Positions 1 through 7,396 of a DNA stretch of 16,530 bases are shown in pieces; position 1 is the stretch's first letter, and each line of letters opens with the position of its first letter. The notes beneath the pieces are model-generated. The model saw nothing but the letters and a program-made list of their open reading frames with translations, was not told where the DNA came from and ran no database searches. The position numbers and the translations under genes were made by a program. Source of the DNA: CAYOKT01 sp964404605 (GTDB lineage: Bacteria; Electryoneota; Electryoneia; Electryoneales; Electryoneaceae); contig CAYOKT010000062.1 in NCBI GenBank assembly GCA_964404605.1, forward strand, positions 1 to 16,530. The letters are read 5' to 3'.

Positions 1-254
1 GAAAGAACTCAATATCCTATTTTGCTGATGATAGCACATGTCTGAAACATTCACTTCTCCAGAAAGATGTGAGTAAGAGACAGGACTTCAGTCCCGGGTT
101 TCAAAGGCGGGAGCCGCCTGCGTGCCGCTTCGGCGTGCCGGACCGCTACCCAGGGAACCATTGGCCCCGTTCCGCCGCGCCTCCGGGCATCCCTTCCGGG
201 CGGCGCGGCCGTGTACCGCCGAAAGCGTCGGGAGGCTATATTCCCGCTGCAGGC
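1..254. other. Left-edge non-coding stretch before the tRNA
   Basis: No reading frame here resembles a known protein. The first 80 bases are clearly more AT-rich than the rest of the window, as in an upstream intergenic or promoter zone. A short hairpin (AGGCGG, 3-base loop, CCGCCT) lies at 105-119 with no T-run after it. A possible -10 box for the tRNA is listed separately. Nothing else recognisable was seen. Confidence 0.5.
237..242 (+). promoter_or_regulatory. Possible -10 box for tRNA-Arg
   Basis: TATATT at 237-242 ends 12 bases before the mature tRNA 5' end at 255, so transcription would begin a few bases upstream of the tRNA. It stands out as an AT island in GC-rich sequence. No good -35 hexamer lies 16-18 bases upstream, so this rests on the -10 box and its position only. 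Confidence 0.35.
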
Positions 255-331
<77 letters not shown>

Positions 332-451
332 GAATGCGCCGCCTTCGGCTTCATGCCGCTTCCGGGAAATGCTGTTTCATGGTGTGACCGGGAGTGCGCT
401 TCCAGGTTCTTGCAGCAAGTTACATTCATCACGGAAACCCTGATGAAACCC

Positions 452-471
452 GGTCCCGACCATTCGGGACC
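452..471 (+). terminator. Perfect 8-bp hairpin between the tRNA and the metal ATPase
   Basis: GGTCCCGA (452-459), loop CCAT, TCGGGACC (464-471) forms a perfect 8-bp GC-rich stem. No T-run follows, so it is not a classical intrinsic terminator. It could end the tRNA transcript with Rho, or be a structure in the leader of the ATPase mRNA. The pairing is seen directly; the role is not settled. Confidence 0.35.
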
Positions 472-510
472 AGGCCGCCCGCCTTCAAGGGAACCCCGAG
501 GGGTCGCAGC

Positions 511-527
511 ACGTATCGTGTATACGT
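511..527. promoter_or_regulatory. Dyad upstream of the metal ATPase, candidate ArsR operator
   Basis: ACGTAT (511-516), a 5-base spacer, ATACGT (522-527): a perfect inverted repeat 55 bases before the ATPase start. The same ACGTAT half-site occurs, on the complementary strand, in the dyad in front of the arsR-type gene at 2981-3000. ArsR/SmtB dimers bind such dyads near the start sites of metal-efflux genes. The assignment to the repressor at 3016-3402 is inference from the shared half-site and the gene neighbourhood. Confidence 0.4.
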
Positions 528-582
528 TCTTCTTCGAGAAGGAGCTGCGCACCAGGGGAATCAACAGAACGGACAAGCGGCG

Positions 583-2900
583 ATGAGCAGCACCCGTTAC
601 AAGATCCATGGCATGGACTGCGCCGATGAGGTGGCGGTGCTCACTCGCGAGGTCGCTCCTCTCGTCGGAGGCCGGGAGCACCTGCGGTTCGACGTGCTCA
701 GCGGCAGGATGGAGGTCGCCGTTCCGGTAGAGGGCGAGCTGGACGAAGCCATCCGCCGGGCGGTCGCCGCGACCGGGATGACGGCGCAACCCTGGGAAGA
801 GTTCTGCACATCGGGAGTCTGCGCGGTCGAGGAGAGCTTCTGGCGGCGCAAGGGTCGGCTCGTCCTCGTCTTCGCCTCCGGCGGCCTGCTGCTGCTCGGT
901 TTCCTGCTCCATGGCCTGTTCGAAGGATTCCGCACCGCCTTGACAAGCGAGGGGGCGACACCCCTGCCCGTCGCCCTGGTCTATCTCGCCTCGGTGGTCA
1001 CGGGCGGCTGGTACATCTTCCCGAAGGCCCTGTTCGCCGCCCGGCGGCTCAGGCCGGACATGAACCTGTTGATGACCGTGGCGGTCATCGGTGCGATCTT
1101 CCTTGGCGCCTGGCTGGAGGCCTCGGCGGTCACCTTCCTCTTCGCCCTCTCGCTGCTTCTCGAATCCTGGAGCGTGTCCCGCGCCCGCCGGGCGGTCGAG
1201 GCCCTGATGTCTCTCGCGCCGCCGATGGCGCGGATCCTCCGCGAGGAGGGCGGCACCGAAATGGTCCCGGCGGAGGCCGCCGTGCCGGGGATGAGGATGA
1301 TCGTCCGGCCCGGGGAGAAAATCCCGCTGGACGGCGTGGTGACCGGGGGCCGGTCCTCGGTGAACCAGGCGCCGATCACCGGTGAATCCCTCCCCGTGGA
1401 CGTGGAGAAGGGCGGCGAAGTGTACGCCGGGACGATCAACGGCGAAGGCGTCCTCGAGATCCGGGTGACCCATACCGCCGGCGACACCACCCTGGCGCGG
1501 ATGATCCACCTGATCGAGGAGAGCCGGTCGCACCGCGCGCCCAGCGAGCAGTGGGTGGACCGTTTCGCCCGGGTCTACACCCCGGCGATGATGTTCCTCG
1601 CCTTCGCGGTAGCGGTGCTCCCACCGCTGTTGGCCGGCGGGGGGTGGGAACGCTGGATCTACGAGGGGCTGGTGATTCTCGTCATCGCCTGCCCCTGCGC
1701 GTTGGTCATCTCGACCCCGGTCAGCGTGGTCGCCGGGCTCGCCTCCGCGGCGCGCAACGGCGTGCTGGTCAAGGGAGGCGCCTACCTCGAGGCCCCCGCG
1801 CACCTGCGCGTGGCCGCCTTCGACAAGACCGGCACCCTGACCGAGGGCCGGCCCCGGGTGAAGTCCCTGGNNNNNNNNNNNNNNNNNNNNNNNNNNNNNN
1901 NNNNNNNNNNNNNNNNNNNNNNNNNNNNNNNNNNNNNNNNNNNNNNNNNNNNNNNNNNNNNNNNNNNNNNGCCTTCGACAAGACCGGCACCCTGACCGAG
2001 GGCCGGCCCCGGGTGAAGTCCCTGGTCCCCTTGAACAACTATTCCGAGGAGGAGTTGCTCGCCATCGCGGCGGCGCTGGAGAGGGACAGCACCCACCCCC
2101 TCGCCCTGGCGATTTGCGAGGAGGCGGAGCGGCGCGGGCTGGAAGTCCCGCCCGCCGAAGAGCACACCGCCCTGCCCGGCCGCGGCGCCGAGGGGAAGAT
2201 CCGCGGGCGGACCTGGTGGATCGGCAGCCGGCGCCTGCTGGCGGAAAAAGGGCCCGGCGGCGATGACGGGAACGAGCGCGCCGGGGAGCTGGAGGCGTCC
2301 GGCCAGACCGTGATCGCGGTCTTCGATGAGCAGCGGGTCTGCGGCCTGGTCGGGATCGCCGACCGTCCCCGCTCCGCCGCCGCGGAGGCGCTGCGCGGCC
2401 TGAGAAAACTCGGTGTGAAACAGACCGTGATGCTCACCGGGGACAACGCCCCGACCGCGCGGGCCGTCGCCGGGGAGATCGGGGTGGACACCATCCACGC
2501 CGACCTGTTGCCGGAGGACAAGGTGCGGGTCGTCGGGGAGCTGCGGGCGCGGTACGGCCGCACGGCGGTGATCGGCGATGGAATCAATGACGCCCCGGCG
2601 ATGGCGGCGGCGGACATCGGCATCGCCATGGGTGCCATCGGGTCGGACGCCGCCATCGAGACCGCGGACATCGCCCTGATGGCGGATGACCTGCGCAAGG
2701 TTCCCTGGCTGGTCCGGCACTCCCGCTCGACCCTCTCCATCATCAAGCAGAACATCGGTTTCGCCCTGTCGCTGAAGGTCGTTTTCCTCGTCCTCGCCGG
2801 GTTGCAGATCGCCACCCTCTGGATGGCGATCGCGGCGGACATGGGCGCATCCCTGCTGGTCATCTTCAACGGGCTCCGCCTGTTGCGCGTCCGCGAGTGA
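583..2900 (+). CDS. P1B-2 type heavy-metal (Zn/Cd/Pb) translocating P-type ATPase, interrupted by an assembly gap
   Basis: Inner-membrane pump that uses ATP to export divalent soft metals (CadA/ZntA family). If the duplicated 55 bases and the N-run are collapsed, the frame is continuous and gives 720 residues, the usual family length. In that numbering there is an N-terminal HMA-like domain with GMDCADE at about 10-16 (one Cys, not CxxC), C75 and C80 before the first membrane segment, TGES at 266-269, CPC at 370-372, the phosphorylated aspartate D414 in DKTGT, HP at 453-454, TGD at 567-569 and GDGIND at 613-618. K680 and the DMG at 701-703 in the last two membrane helices match the P1B-2 (Zn/Cd/Pb) signature rather than the copper types. 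The ATG at 583 fits the start of the HMA fold, although its ribosome binding site is weak. An ArsR-family gene follows 115 bases later. As deposited, the gap shifts the frame and would split the gene falsely. Confidence 0.95.
1816..2025. repeat. Exact 55-bp duplication flanking the gap (assembly artefact)
   Basis: 1816-1870 and 1971-2025 match at all 55 positions, both starting GCCTTCGACAAGACC and ending AAGTCCCTGG. They encode the same DKTGT segment of the ATPase. 55 is a standard final k-mer size of de Bruijn assemblers, so this is most likely an unmerged contig overlap rather than a biological repeat. Confidence 0.93.
1871..1970. other. 100-N scaffold gap
   Basis: A run of exactly 100 N, the conventional placeholder for a gap of unknown size. 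The 55 bases before it (1816-1870) and the 55 bases after it (1971-2025) are identical, so the two contigs overlap and the gap has no real content. See the finding on this point. Confidence 0.99.
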
Positions 2901-2952
2901 GTCCGGCGTCTCCCGTTCGTTCGATTTCCCGCCGCCCGTCGACTCCCTTCGG

Positions 2953-2981
2953 TTGTCTCCCTGCGTGGTTGCGGTTATCTT
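2953..2981 (+). promoter_or_regulatory. Candidate sigma-70 type promoter of the arsR-like gene
   Basis: TTGTCT (2953-2958), 17 bases, TATCTT (2976-2981): four of six matches to each consensus hexamer at ideal spacing. Transcription would start near 2988, inside the dyad at 2981-3000, which is a natural layout for autorepression. The match is modest and is judged by eye. Confidence 0.35.
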
Positions 2982-3000
2982 CGCCTATGCGCATACGTGA
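2981..3000. promoter_or_regulatory. Imperfect 20-bp dyad, candidate ArsR autoregulatory operator
   Basis: The two 10-base halves pair at 8 of 10 positions around the perfect 10-base palindrome TATGCGCATA (2986-2995). It sits 15 bases before the arsR-type ATG and overlaps the predicted transcription start. Its right half, read on the other strand (TCACGTATGC), shares CACGTAT with the dyad ahead of the ATPase at 511-527. A common operator for pump and repressor is inference from this. Confidence 0.45.
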
Positions 3001-3015
3001 AATCGGGAGGGCGGA

Positions 3016-3402
3016 ATGGTCGGGGTCATCGAGGCGCTGAAGGCGATGGCGGAGGAGAGCCGCCTGCGCATTCTCATGCTTCTTGAAGAGGCGGGCGAGT
3101 TGTCGGTGGCGGACATCGGCCGGGCCCTGCAGATGCCGCAACCGAAGGTTTCGCGCCATCTCGCCCGGCTGCGTCTCGCCGGCTGGGTCCGCGAGCGGCG
3201 CTGGCGCGGCTTCTCCCTCTACCGGATCTCCCTCGCCCCCGGCGACCCGCAGCGGGAGTTCGTGATTCAACTGATCCAGAAGCTGGAAGGCGACCCAACT
3301 CTCGCCTCTGACCGCCAGCGCCTGGTCTCGCTGAGAAAAGCGGGCAAACTCGCGCAGCCGGCGGAGGAGCAGCCCGGCGGGGAAGAGGAGGGGCCGGGCT
3401 GA
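3016..3402 (+). CDS. ArsR/SmtB-family winged-helix transcriptional repressor without metal-ligand cysteines
   Basis: 128-residue DNA-binding protein. The ArsR-type winged helix fills about residues 3-80: helices around EALKAMAEESRLRILMLL, then ELSVADIGRAL, then the recognition helix in PQPKVSRHLARLRLAGWV, then the wing WRGFSLYRIS. Where arsenic-sensing ArsR proteins have ELCVCDL, this one has ELSVADI. It has no cysteine at all and only one histidine (in the recognition helix), so neither the alpha3 Cys site nor the alpha5 Asp/His zinc site of SmtB/CzrA is present. The tail after residue 110 is Glu/Pro/Gly-rich. The ATG follows a good ribosome binding site (GGAGG at 3006-3010, 5-base spacing). 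The position behind a metal pump suggests that it represses the pump, but what it senses is unclear. Confidence 0.92.
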   Translation: MVGVIEALKAMAEESRLRILMLLEEAGELSVADIGRALQMPQPKVSRHLARLRLAGWVRERRWRGFSLYRISLAPGDPQREFVIQLIQKLEGDPTLASDRQRLVSLRKAGKLAQPAEEQPGGEEEGPG

Positions 3403-3487
3403 GCCCTGTTCAACCCCGGCGCTCCGCGGCGAGTTCGGCCTCGGCGGGGGTGCGCCGTCCCTGTCTCATGATTCCGGGAACGCGCTG

Positions 3488-4057
3488 ATGAAGATCTACA
3501 CGAAAACGGGCGACAAGGGGCAGACCGGCCTGCTGCGCGGCGGGCGGGTGGCGAAGCACCACCCGCGCGTCGAGGCGTATGGCACCCTCGATGAGCTGAA
3601 CGCCTGGATCGGCCATGTCCGCGCGCTGACCGAAGACGATGCCGTCGAAGAGGCCCTCGTTCGCTTGCAGTCCGGCCTGCACGTGTCGTGCAGCGATGCC
3701 GCCGCTCCGTTCGGCGGCGCGGAGGAGAGTAAGCGCCTCCCGCGTGTCCGGGCGGAGGATGTCGAGGCGCTCGAGCGCGGGATCGACCGCTTGGACGAGG
3801 AGCTGCCCCCGCTGAAGCGCTTCATCCTCCCCGGCGGTGGGCGGGTCGGCTCCGCGCTCCACGTGGCGCGTACGATATGCCGTCGCGCGGAGCGCAGGCT
3901 CACGGAGCTGGACGAGGGAGAGGGCGGGGTCAACCCGGAGCTGATCCGCTACATCAACCGCCTGTCGGACTACCTGTTCACCCTCGCGCGGTGGGCGAAC
4001 CATCGGGAAGGGAGCCCGGAGATTCCCTGGACAGCCGTGGGGGAACAGCCGGACTGA
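3488..4057 (+). CDS. PduO-type ATP:cob(I)alamin (cob(I)yrinic acid a,c-diamide) adenosyltransferase
   Basis: 189 residues, normal for the PduO family. The enzyme moves the adenosyl group of ATP to the cobalt of cob(I)alamin, making coenzyme B12 in the cytoplasm. Diagnostic motifs: the ATP-binding N terminus IYTKTGDKGQTGLL (residues 3-16), VEAYGTLDELNA (28-39), FILPGG (112-117), the ARTICRRAER helix (127-136) and the NRLSDYLFTLAR helix (157-168). The arginine and aspartate of RRAER and SDYLF correspond to the ATP/corrin contacts of the family. It begins 85 bases after the ArsR-like gene with a weak ribosome binding site, so co-transcription is possible but not shown. No other B12 gene lies in the window. 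It implies use of adenosylcobalamin enzymes elsewhere in the genome. Confidence 0.95.
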   Translation: MKIYTKTGDKGQTGLLRGGRVAKHHPRVEAYGTLDELNAWIGHVRALTEDDAVEEALVRLQSGLHVSCSDAAAPFGGAEESKRLPRVRAEDVEALERGIDRLDEELPPLKRFILPGGGRVGSALHVARTICRRAERRLTELDEGEGGVNPELIRYINRLSDYLFTLARWANHREGSPEIPWTAVGEQPD

Positions 4058-4119
4058 GCCGGGCCGGAGGGTTCCTGATCGTACTTCCATCCTGTTTCTC
4101 GAAAATCATTTTGCACCCT

Positions 4120-4155
4120 AAAAAGAGAGCCCCGGGCACATCGCCCGGGGCCCTC
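4120..4155 (-). terminator. Intrinsic terminator of the Omp28-like gene (minus strand)
   Basis: GCCCCGGGC (4129-4137), 5-base loop, GCCCGGGGC (4143-4151): a perfect 9-bp stem. Beyond one A-C mismatch, three more pairs (GAG/CTC) extend it. Read on the minus strand it is followed by CTCTCTTTTT, a textbook U-tract, and lies about 60 bases past the stop of the minus-strand gene. On the plus strand the run after the stem is poorer in T, but the hairpin may also stop the convergent adenosyltransferase transcript. Confidence 0.88.
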
Positions 4156-4213
4156 ATTGTTGGCTGGGTTCTTTGAGCAGTCCGGCTTCGCCGGAGCACC
4201 CCGCCCGCTTTCG

Positions 4214-6247
4214 CTACTTCATCAGCAGCGCCTTGGTGATCTTCGTTCCGCCGGGGGTATTCAACCGCAGCAGGTAGATCCCGGAAGCGGCGCCTTCGGG
4301 ACGCCAGACCGCCTGGTGCACACCGGCCACGGCCGGTCCGGCCTGCAGCGTGGCCACATGGCGACCGAGCATGTTCAGCACGTCAAGCGTGATCTCGCCC
4401 GGCTGCGGCAGGGAGAAGCGGACCGTCAGGTCCGGGTTGAACGGGTTCGGATACGCTTCCAGCGAAAGTTCCGTCGGCAGGGCGGAGGAGCCGTTGCCCG
4501 GTTCGACGATGGATTCACCATCAAGCCAGTTCAGCAGCCCGCTGATGATATCCTCCGGTGTATCGCGTCCGGTGACCGTTCCCAGCGCCTCGAGCGGGAA
4601 ACCGGCGTAGATGGAGAGGAACCCGTTCCCGTTGCACCCGGCGATCGCGATCGCATCGCTGTTGAGGTAGTGGTAGAACGGCACCGCGTTCTCCAGCGGG
4701 GTCATCGAGCTCGGGGACGAGTTGTTCTGCGCGCTGCCCTCGCCGATCATCGCACCGCTCATCCCGTCGAAGGGTCCGTCCGTGACACCCTGGATCATCA
4801 TTCCGTTGGTGTAGTTCACCTGGTTCTGGTCGTGCTCGACGCCGAAGTACTGGGTGAGCCAGGGGTCGCCGTCCAGCGCATCCCCGGCGAACTGGCTGGT
4901 CAGGAGGAGCCGGCCGCCGGCGTCGAGATAGGCGGCGATGGCGTCCCGCTCGTCCTGGTTCAGGATCTCGTCGGGGTTGTTGTCATTGGCGGTGGTCCAG
5001 ATGACCTTCTCGTAGTTCGACAGCCCGCCGCTCGTCGCCGTGGCGGGATCGATAACGTCGATCACCTGCCCGGCCGCGAGCATCTTGTCCGTCCAGTTGT
5101 CGGCGTAGCTCGAGCCGTTGCCGTGGTCGTTCACGAGGGCGATGCTCGGTTGGCCGACCAGGGCGTCGAAGCTGACTTCCACCTCGTACCCCTCGGAAGT
5201 ACTCAGAAAGACCGTGAAGGTGACCATGCGTGAAACGAATTCGTCCGGGACATGGAGGGAGAAGGGGTCCGACTCGTTGCTCGATTCGAATCCCGCGGGG
5301 ATGATCGGCCAGACGGAAGTGGTATCCAGCAGCTCGATCTCGGGGTCGTCGCAGCGGAGAACGCCGTTGACCGAAAACGCGTCGAGGTAGTATTCGGCGT
5401 TGGCCACCATCACGATCAGGTCGACCGTCTCCCCGGCGTCCGGCCGGCCGTTCGGGTTGGCCTGGTCGTCGTCGTTGAAGGAAACCTCGGCCAGCGCCAG
5501 GTTCGGCGAAGTGGCCGGGATCTGCGCCTGTCCGGCCTGGATCACCTCGTGGGTGGTGTTGTCCTGGACGAAAGCGACGACCGCGAGGTTCGGCAGGGTC
5601 CAATCGTCGTTGTAGGTGAACGTCGCCGTGACCGTGTCCGTCTCGCCGGCCGTGAGGCTGATGGTCTGCCCGCTGGCGTTCGGGTACATCTTCAGCATGG
5701 AATAGTCGAAGTCGGTCGGGCCGCCGTCCGAGTGGTCCATCGAAAAGAAGATCTGCGTGAGAACGATCTGCAGGACCTTGTTCGACACATCACTATCGGC
5801 GCTGATGATCACGTCCGCCGTGATCTCGTCGCCCTCGGTCGAGGGCTCCACGACGATATCGAGGGGCGAATCGATGCCGAGGCGGTAGTTGATCCGGCTG
5901 GTGATGCTCCCGGTGCCCGCGGCGGGGTTGTAACTCACTTCACCGTCCACCCAGGTGTCGGGAATCGCGTTCACCCCGTAGTAGGCCCGGCGCGCGTTGT
6001 TCTCCGTGGGGTTGGCCTGGTACCAGGGATCGTTGGAGGACGGCCAGCTCATGTGGTAGGTGATCAACACCATCTCATCGCGCGTGAAATTGCCGAGGAT
6101 GGTGTGGATGTTCGCCCCGCCCGTGATGCAGGGAGGACAACTTGATGACGCGAAATCCTCGAGGAGAACCGTTCGAGGATAGGCGCCCGCGACTCCCGCG
6201 ATCAGCAGCAGCCCAAGTACAATGGAAACAGCTTTCACTCGCCTCAT
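4214..6247 (-). CDS. Secreted Omp28-like thioredoxin-fold protein with T9SS-like (FlgD-like) C-terminal sorting domain
   Basis: 677-residue exported protein. Residues 1-22 are a signal peptide (MRRVK, hydrophobic core, cleavage after AGA). Residues 26-240 resemble the Omp28 family: CPPC at 37-40 in a thioredoxin-like setting and AIPDTWVDG at 94-102, the cis-proline region. A CARDB/Ig-like domain follows (about 250-365, with NPNGRPDAGETVDL), then a flavodoxin/GATase1-like domain (about 367-580, starting SIALVNDHG) and the sorting domain 599-677 from YPNPFN to the final KALLMK. The ATG at 6247 is preceded by AGGGGG 5 bases upstream. The open frame continues upstream but without protein-like sequence. 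Its layout after residue 250 parallels the subtilase at 7397-10087. The family is usually found at the outer surface of Bacteroidota-like bacteria; substrate unknown. Confidence 0.9.
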   Translation of the reverse strand: MRRVKAVSIVLGLLLIAGVAGAYPRTVLLEDFASSSCPPCITGGANIHTILGNFTRDEMVLITYHMSWPSSNDPWYQANPTENNARRAYYGVNAIPDTWVDGEVSYNPAAGTGSITSRINYRLGIDSPLDIVVEPSTEGDEITADVIISADSDVSNKVLQIVLTQIFFSMDHSDGGPTDFDYSMLKMYPNASGQTISLTAGETDTVTATFTYNDDWTLPNLAVVAFVQDNTTHEVIQAGQAQIPATSPNLALAEVSFNDDDQANPNGRPDAGETVDLIVMVANAEYYLDAFSVNGVLRCDDPEIELLDTTSVWPIIPAGFESSNESDPFSLHVPDEFVSRMVTFTVFLSTSEGYEVEVSFDALVGQPSIALVNDHGNGSSYADNWTDKMLAAGQVIDVIDPATATSGGLSNYEKVIWTTANDNNPDEILNQDERDAIAAYLDAGGRLLLTSQFAGDALDGDPWLTQYFGVEHDQNQVNYTNGMMIQGVTDGPFDGMSGAMIGEGSAQNNSSPSSMTPLENAVPFYHYLNSDAIAIAGCNGNGFLSIYAGFPLEALGTVTGRDTPEDIISGLLNWLDGESIVEPGNGSSALPTELSLEAYPNPFNPDLTVRFSLPQPGEITLDVLNMLGRHVATLQAGPAVAGVHQAVWRPEGAASGIYLLRLNTPGGTKITKALLMK

Positions 6248-6365
6248 GCTCACCCCCTGTGAACCGTTACGTGGCTCCAGATCAAATACTTCGTGACAAA
6301 GTAAAGGTATTCTGGGGAGAGGGCAAACGGACACGATGTTGCGTGTATCATTGCGTGTGCCGGCT

Positions 6366-6390
6366 CCATCAATGACAAATTCAATGATGG
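6366..6390. promoter_or_regulatory. Inverted repeat in the divergent Omp28-like / TauE intergenic region
   Basis: CCATCAATGA, 5 bases, TCAATGATGG: halves pair at 9 of 10 positions. It lies between two divergent genes, 119 bases from one start and 77 from the other, a typical place for an operator shared by both. No regulator in the window is tied to it. The dyad is seen; the role is inference. Confidence 0.35.
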
Positions 6391-6427
6391 CTTGGGTTTC
6401 AGGCTGGAAGGAGAGCCTAATTCTCCC

Positions 6428-6433
6428 TATATT
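6428..6433 (+). promoter_or_regulatory. Possible -10 box of the TauE/SafE gene
   Basis: TATATT at 6428-6433, 33 bases before the ATG at 6467, in a locally AT-rich leader. No convincing -35 hexamer at the usual distance. It is the same hexamer as the one ahead of the tRNA at 237-242. Confidence 0.3.
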
Positions 6434-6466
6434 ACGCGCCTTACTTTTCCGGGAATCCATCGCAAT

Positions 6467-7273
6467 ATGGAACTGACCTTCGACTCCTCGCTGCTTCTCC
6501 TCGGCATCGGTGCTTTCGCAGGACTCGCGGCCGGCTTCATCGGCATCGGCGGTGGTGTGATCATGGTACCGGTGCTGCTCGAACTCTTCCGCGCCTGGGA
6601 GCTGCCGCCGGAGGTTCTCGTCCAGGCGGCGATGGGTACTTCCTTGGCGGTGGCGACCCTCTCGGTGGGTTCTTCCGCCCTGCGTCATTCACGGCAGGGC
6701 ACGGTTCTCTGGCGGGTGGTTCCCTTTCTCGCCCCCGCGAGCATGCTCGGTGGCTGGCTGGCGGTGATGCTCGCCCGGCATCTTCCCGGCGGCGGACTGC
6801 AGCGTTTCCTCGCCGTGGTGCTGGTTTTCGTCGCCCTCCGGATGTGGTTCGAAAAGCAGGGAGTCGAGCGTCCTCTTCGCGCGCTGCGCTGGTGGTCCTG
6901 GGCCTTGCTGGGCTTCGGCACGGGTCTCTTCGCCGGGCTGACCGGCCTTGCGGGCGGCCTGGTCCTGATTCCGGCGATGGCCCTGGTCGCCCATGTGTCC
7001 ACGCGGAATCTCGCCGGCACGTCTTCCGGCGTCGTCACCTTCACCGCCCTGGCGGCGGCGGTGGGGTACCTGACCCATGCCCCCGCAGTCCCGTTGCCAA
7101 GCGGCTTCATCGGCCATGTCCAACCGGCCGTCGCCCTCTGCCTCGCCCTCGCGTCCGTTCCCGCGGCGCAGCTTGGCGCCTGGTTGAACAAAAAGGCGGA
7201 TTCGCGAGTGTACAGGAGGGTTTTCGGGCTCCTGCTGATCGGGGTTGTGATCCGCCTGTTTCTCACCGCGTGA
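6467..7273 (+). CDS. TauE/SafE-family permease (sulfite/sulfonate/anion exporter-like)
   Basis: 268-residue integral inner-membrane protein with about eight hydrophobic helices. The two halves repeat the family signature: GIGGGVIMVP at 26-35 in the first and GLAGGLVLIP at 160-169 in the second, each followed by a conserved Ser/Thr-rich helix (MGTSLAVATLS and GTSSGVVTF). Known members carry sulfite, sulfoacetate and other organosulfur anions, or have unknown substrates, so the exact cargo cannot be read from the sequence. The ATG at 6467 was chosen because the hydrophobic helix begins right after it; a TTG 75 bases upstream in frame is less likely. It is divergent from the Omp28-like gene and 123 bases ahead of the subtilase, with a bulged stem-loop (7285-7319) between them. 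Confidence 0.92.
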   Translation: MELTFDSSLLLLGIGAFAGLAAGFIGIGGGVIMVPVLLELFRAWELPPEVLVQAAMGTSLAVATLSVGSSALRHSRQGTVLWRVVPFLAPASMLGGWLAVMLARHLPGGGLQRFLAVVLVFVALRMWFEKQGVERPLRALRWWSWALLGFGTGLFAGLTGLAGGLVLIPAMALVAHVSTRNLAGTSSGVVTFTALAAAVGYLTHAPAVPLPSGFIGHVQPAVALCLALASVPAAQLGAWLNKKADSRVYRRVFGLLLIGVVIRLFLTA

Positions 7274-7284
7274 CCGGCATCTCA

Positions 7285-7319
7285 CCAGTCCGGCTCGATC
7301 GGTTGCAGCTTCCGACTGG
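7285..7319 (+). terminator. Weak stem-loop after the TauE/SafE gene
   Basis: CCAGTC(C)GG near 7285-7293 pairs with CCGACTGG at 7312-7319, leaving one bulged C and a long loop. No T-run follows. It may partly insulate the protease gene from the permease, but it is not a strong terminator. Confidence 0.2.
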
Positions 7320-7396
7320 CGGCAAGGACGCATGATGGTTAGATTGAAAAATTGCATCAGAAACGGAACGAAACGGTTTACCACCAGGAGAATCCC

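Noticed and set aside
353..586. Short plus-strand frame whose stop overlaps the ATPase start (ATGA), possible leader peptide
   Set aside because: Composition is not protein-like, there is no ribosome binding site, and it runs through the GGTCCCGA hairpin. The overlap is most likely chance.
1871..1970. Biological frameshift or insertion in the ATPase
   Set aside because: The break is an N-run with identical 55-base flanks; collapsing it restores the frame.
4157..5233. Plus-strand frame of 358 codons opposite the Omp28-like gene
   Set aside because: Val/Arg/Gly/Asp-rich mirror frame. The minus strand has a signal peptide, CPPC motif, sorting domain, ribosome binding site and terminator.
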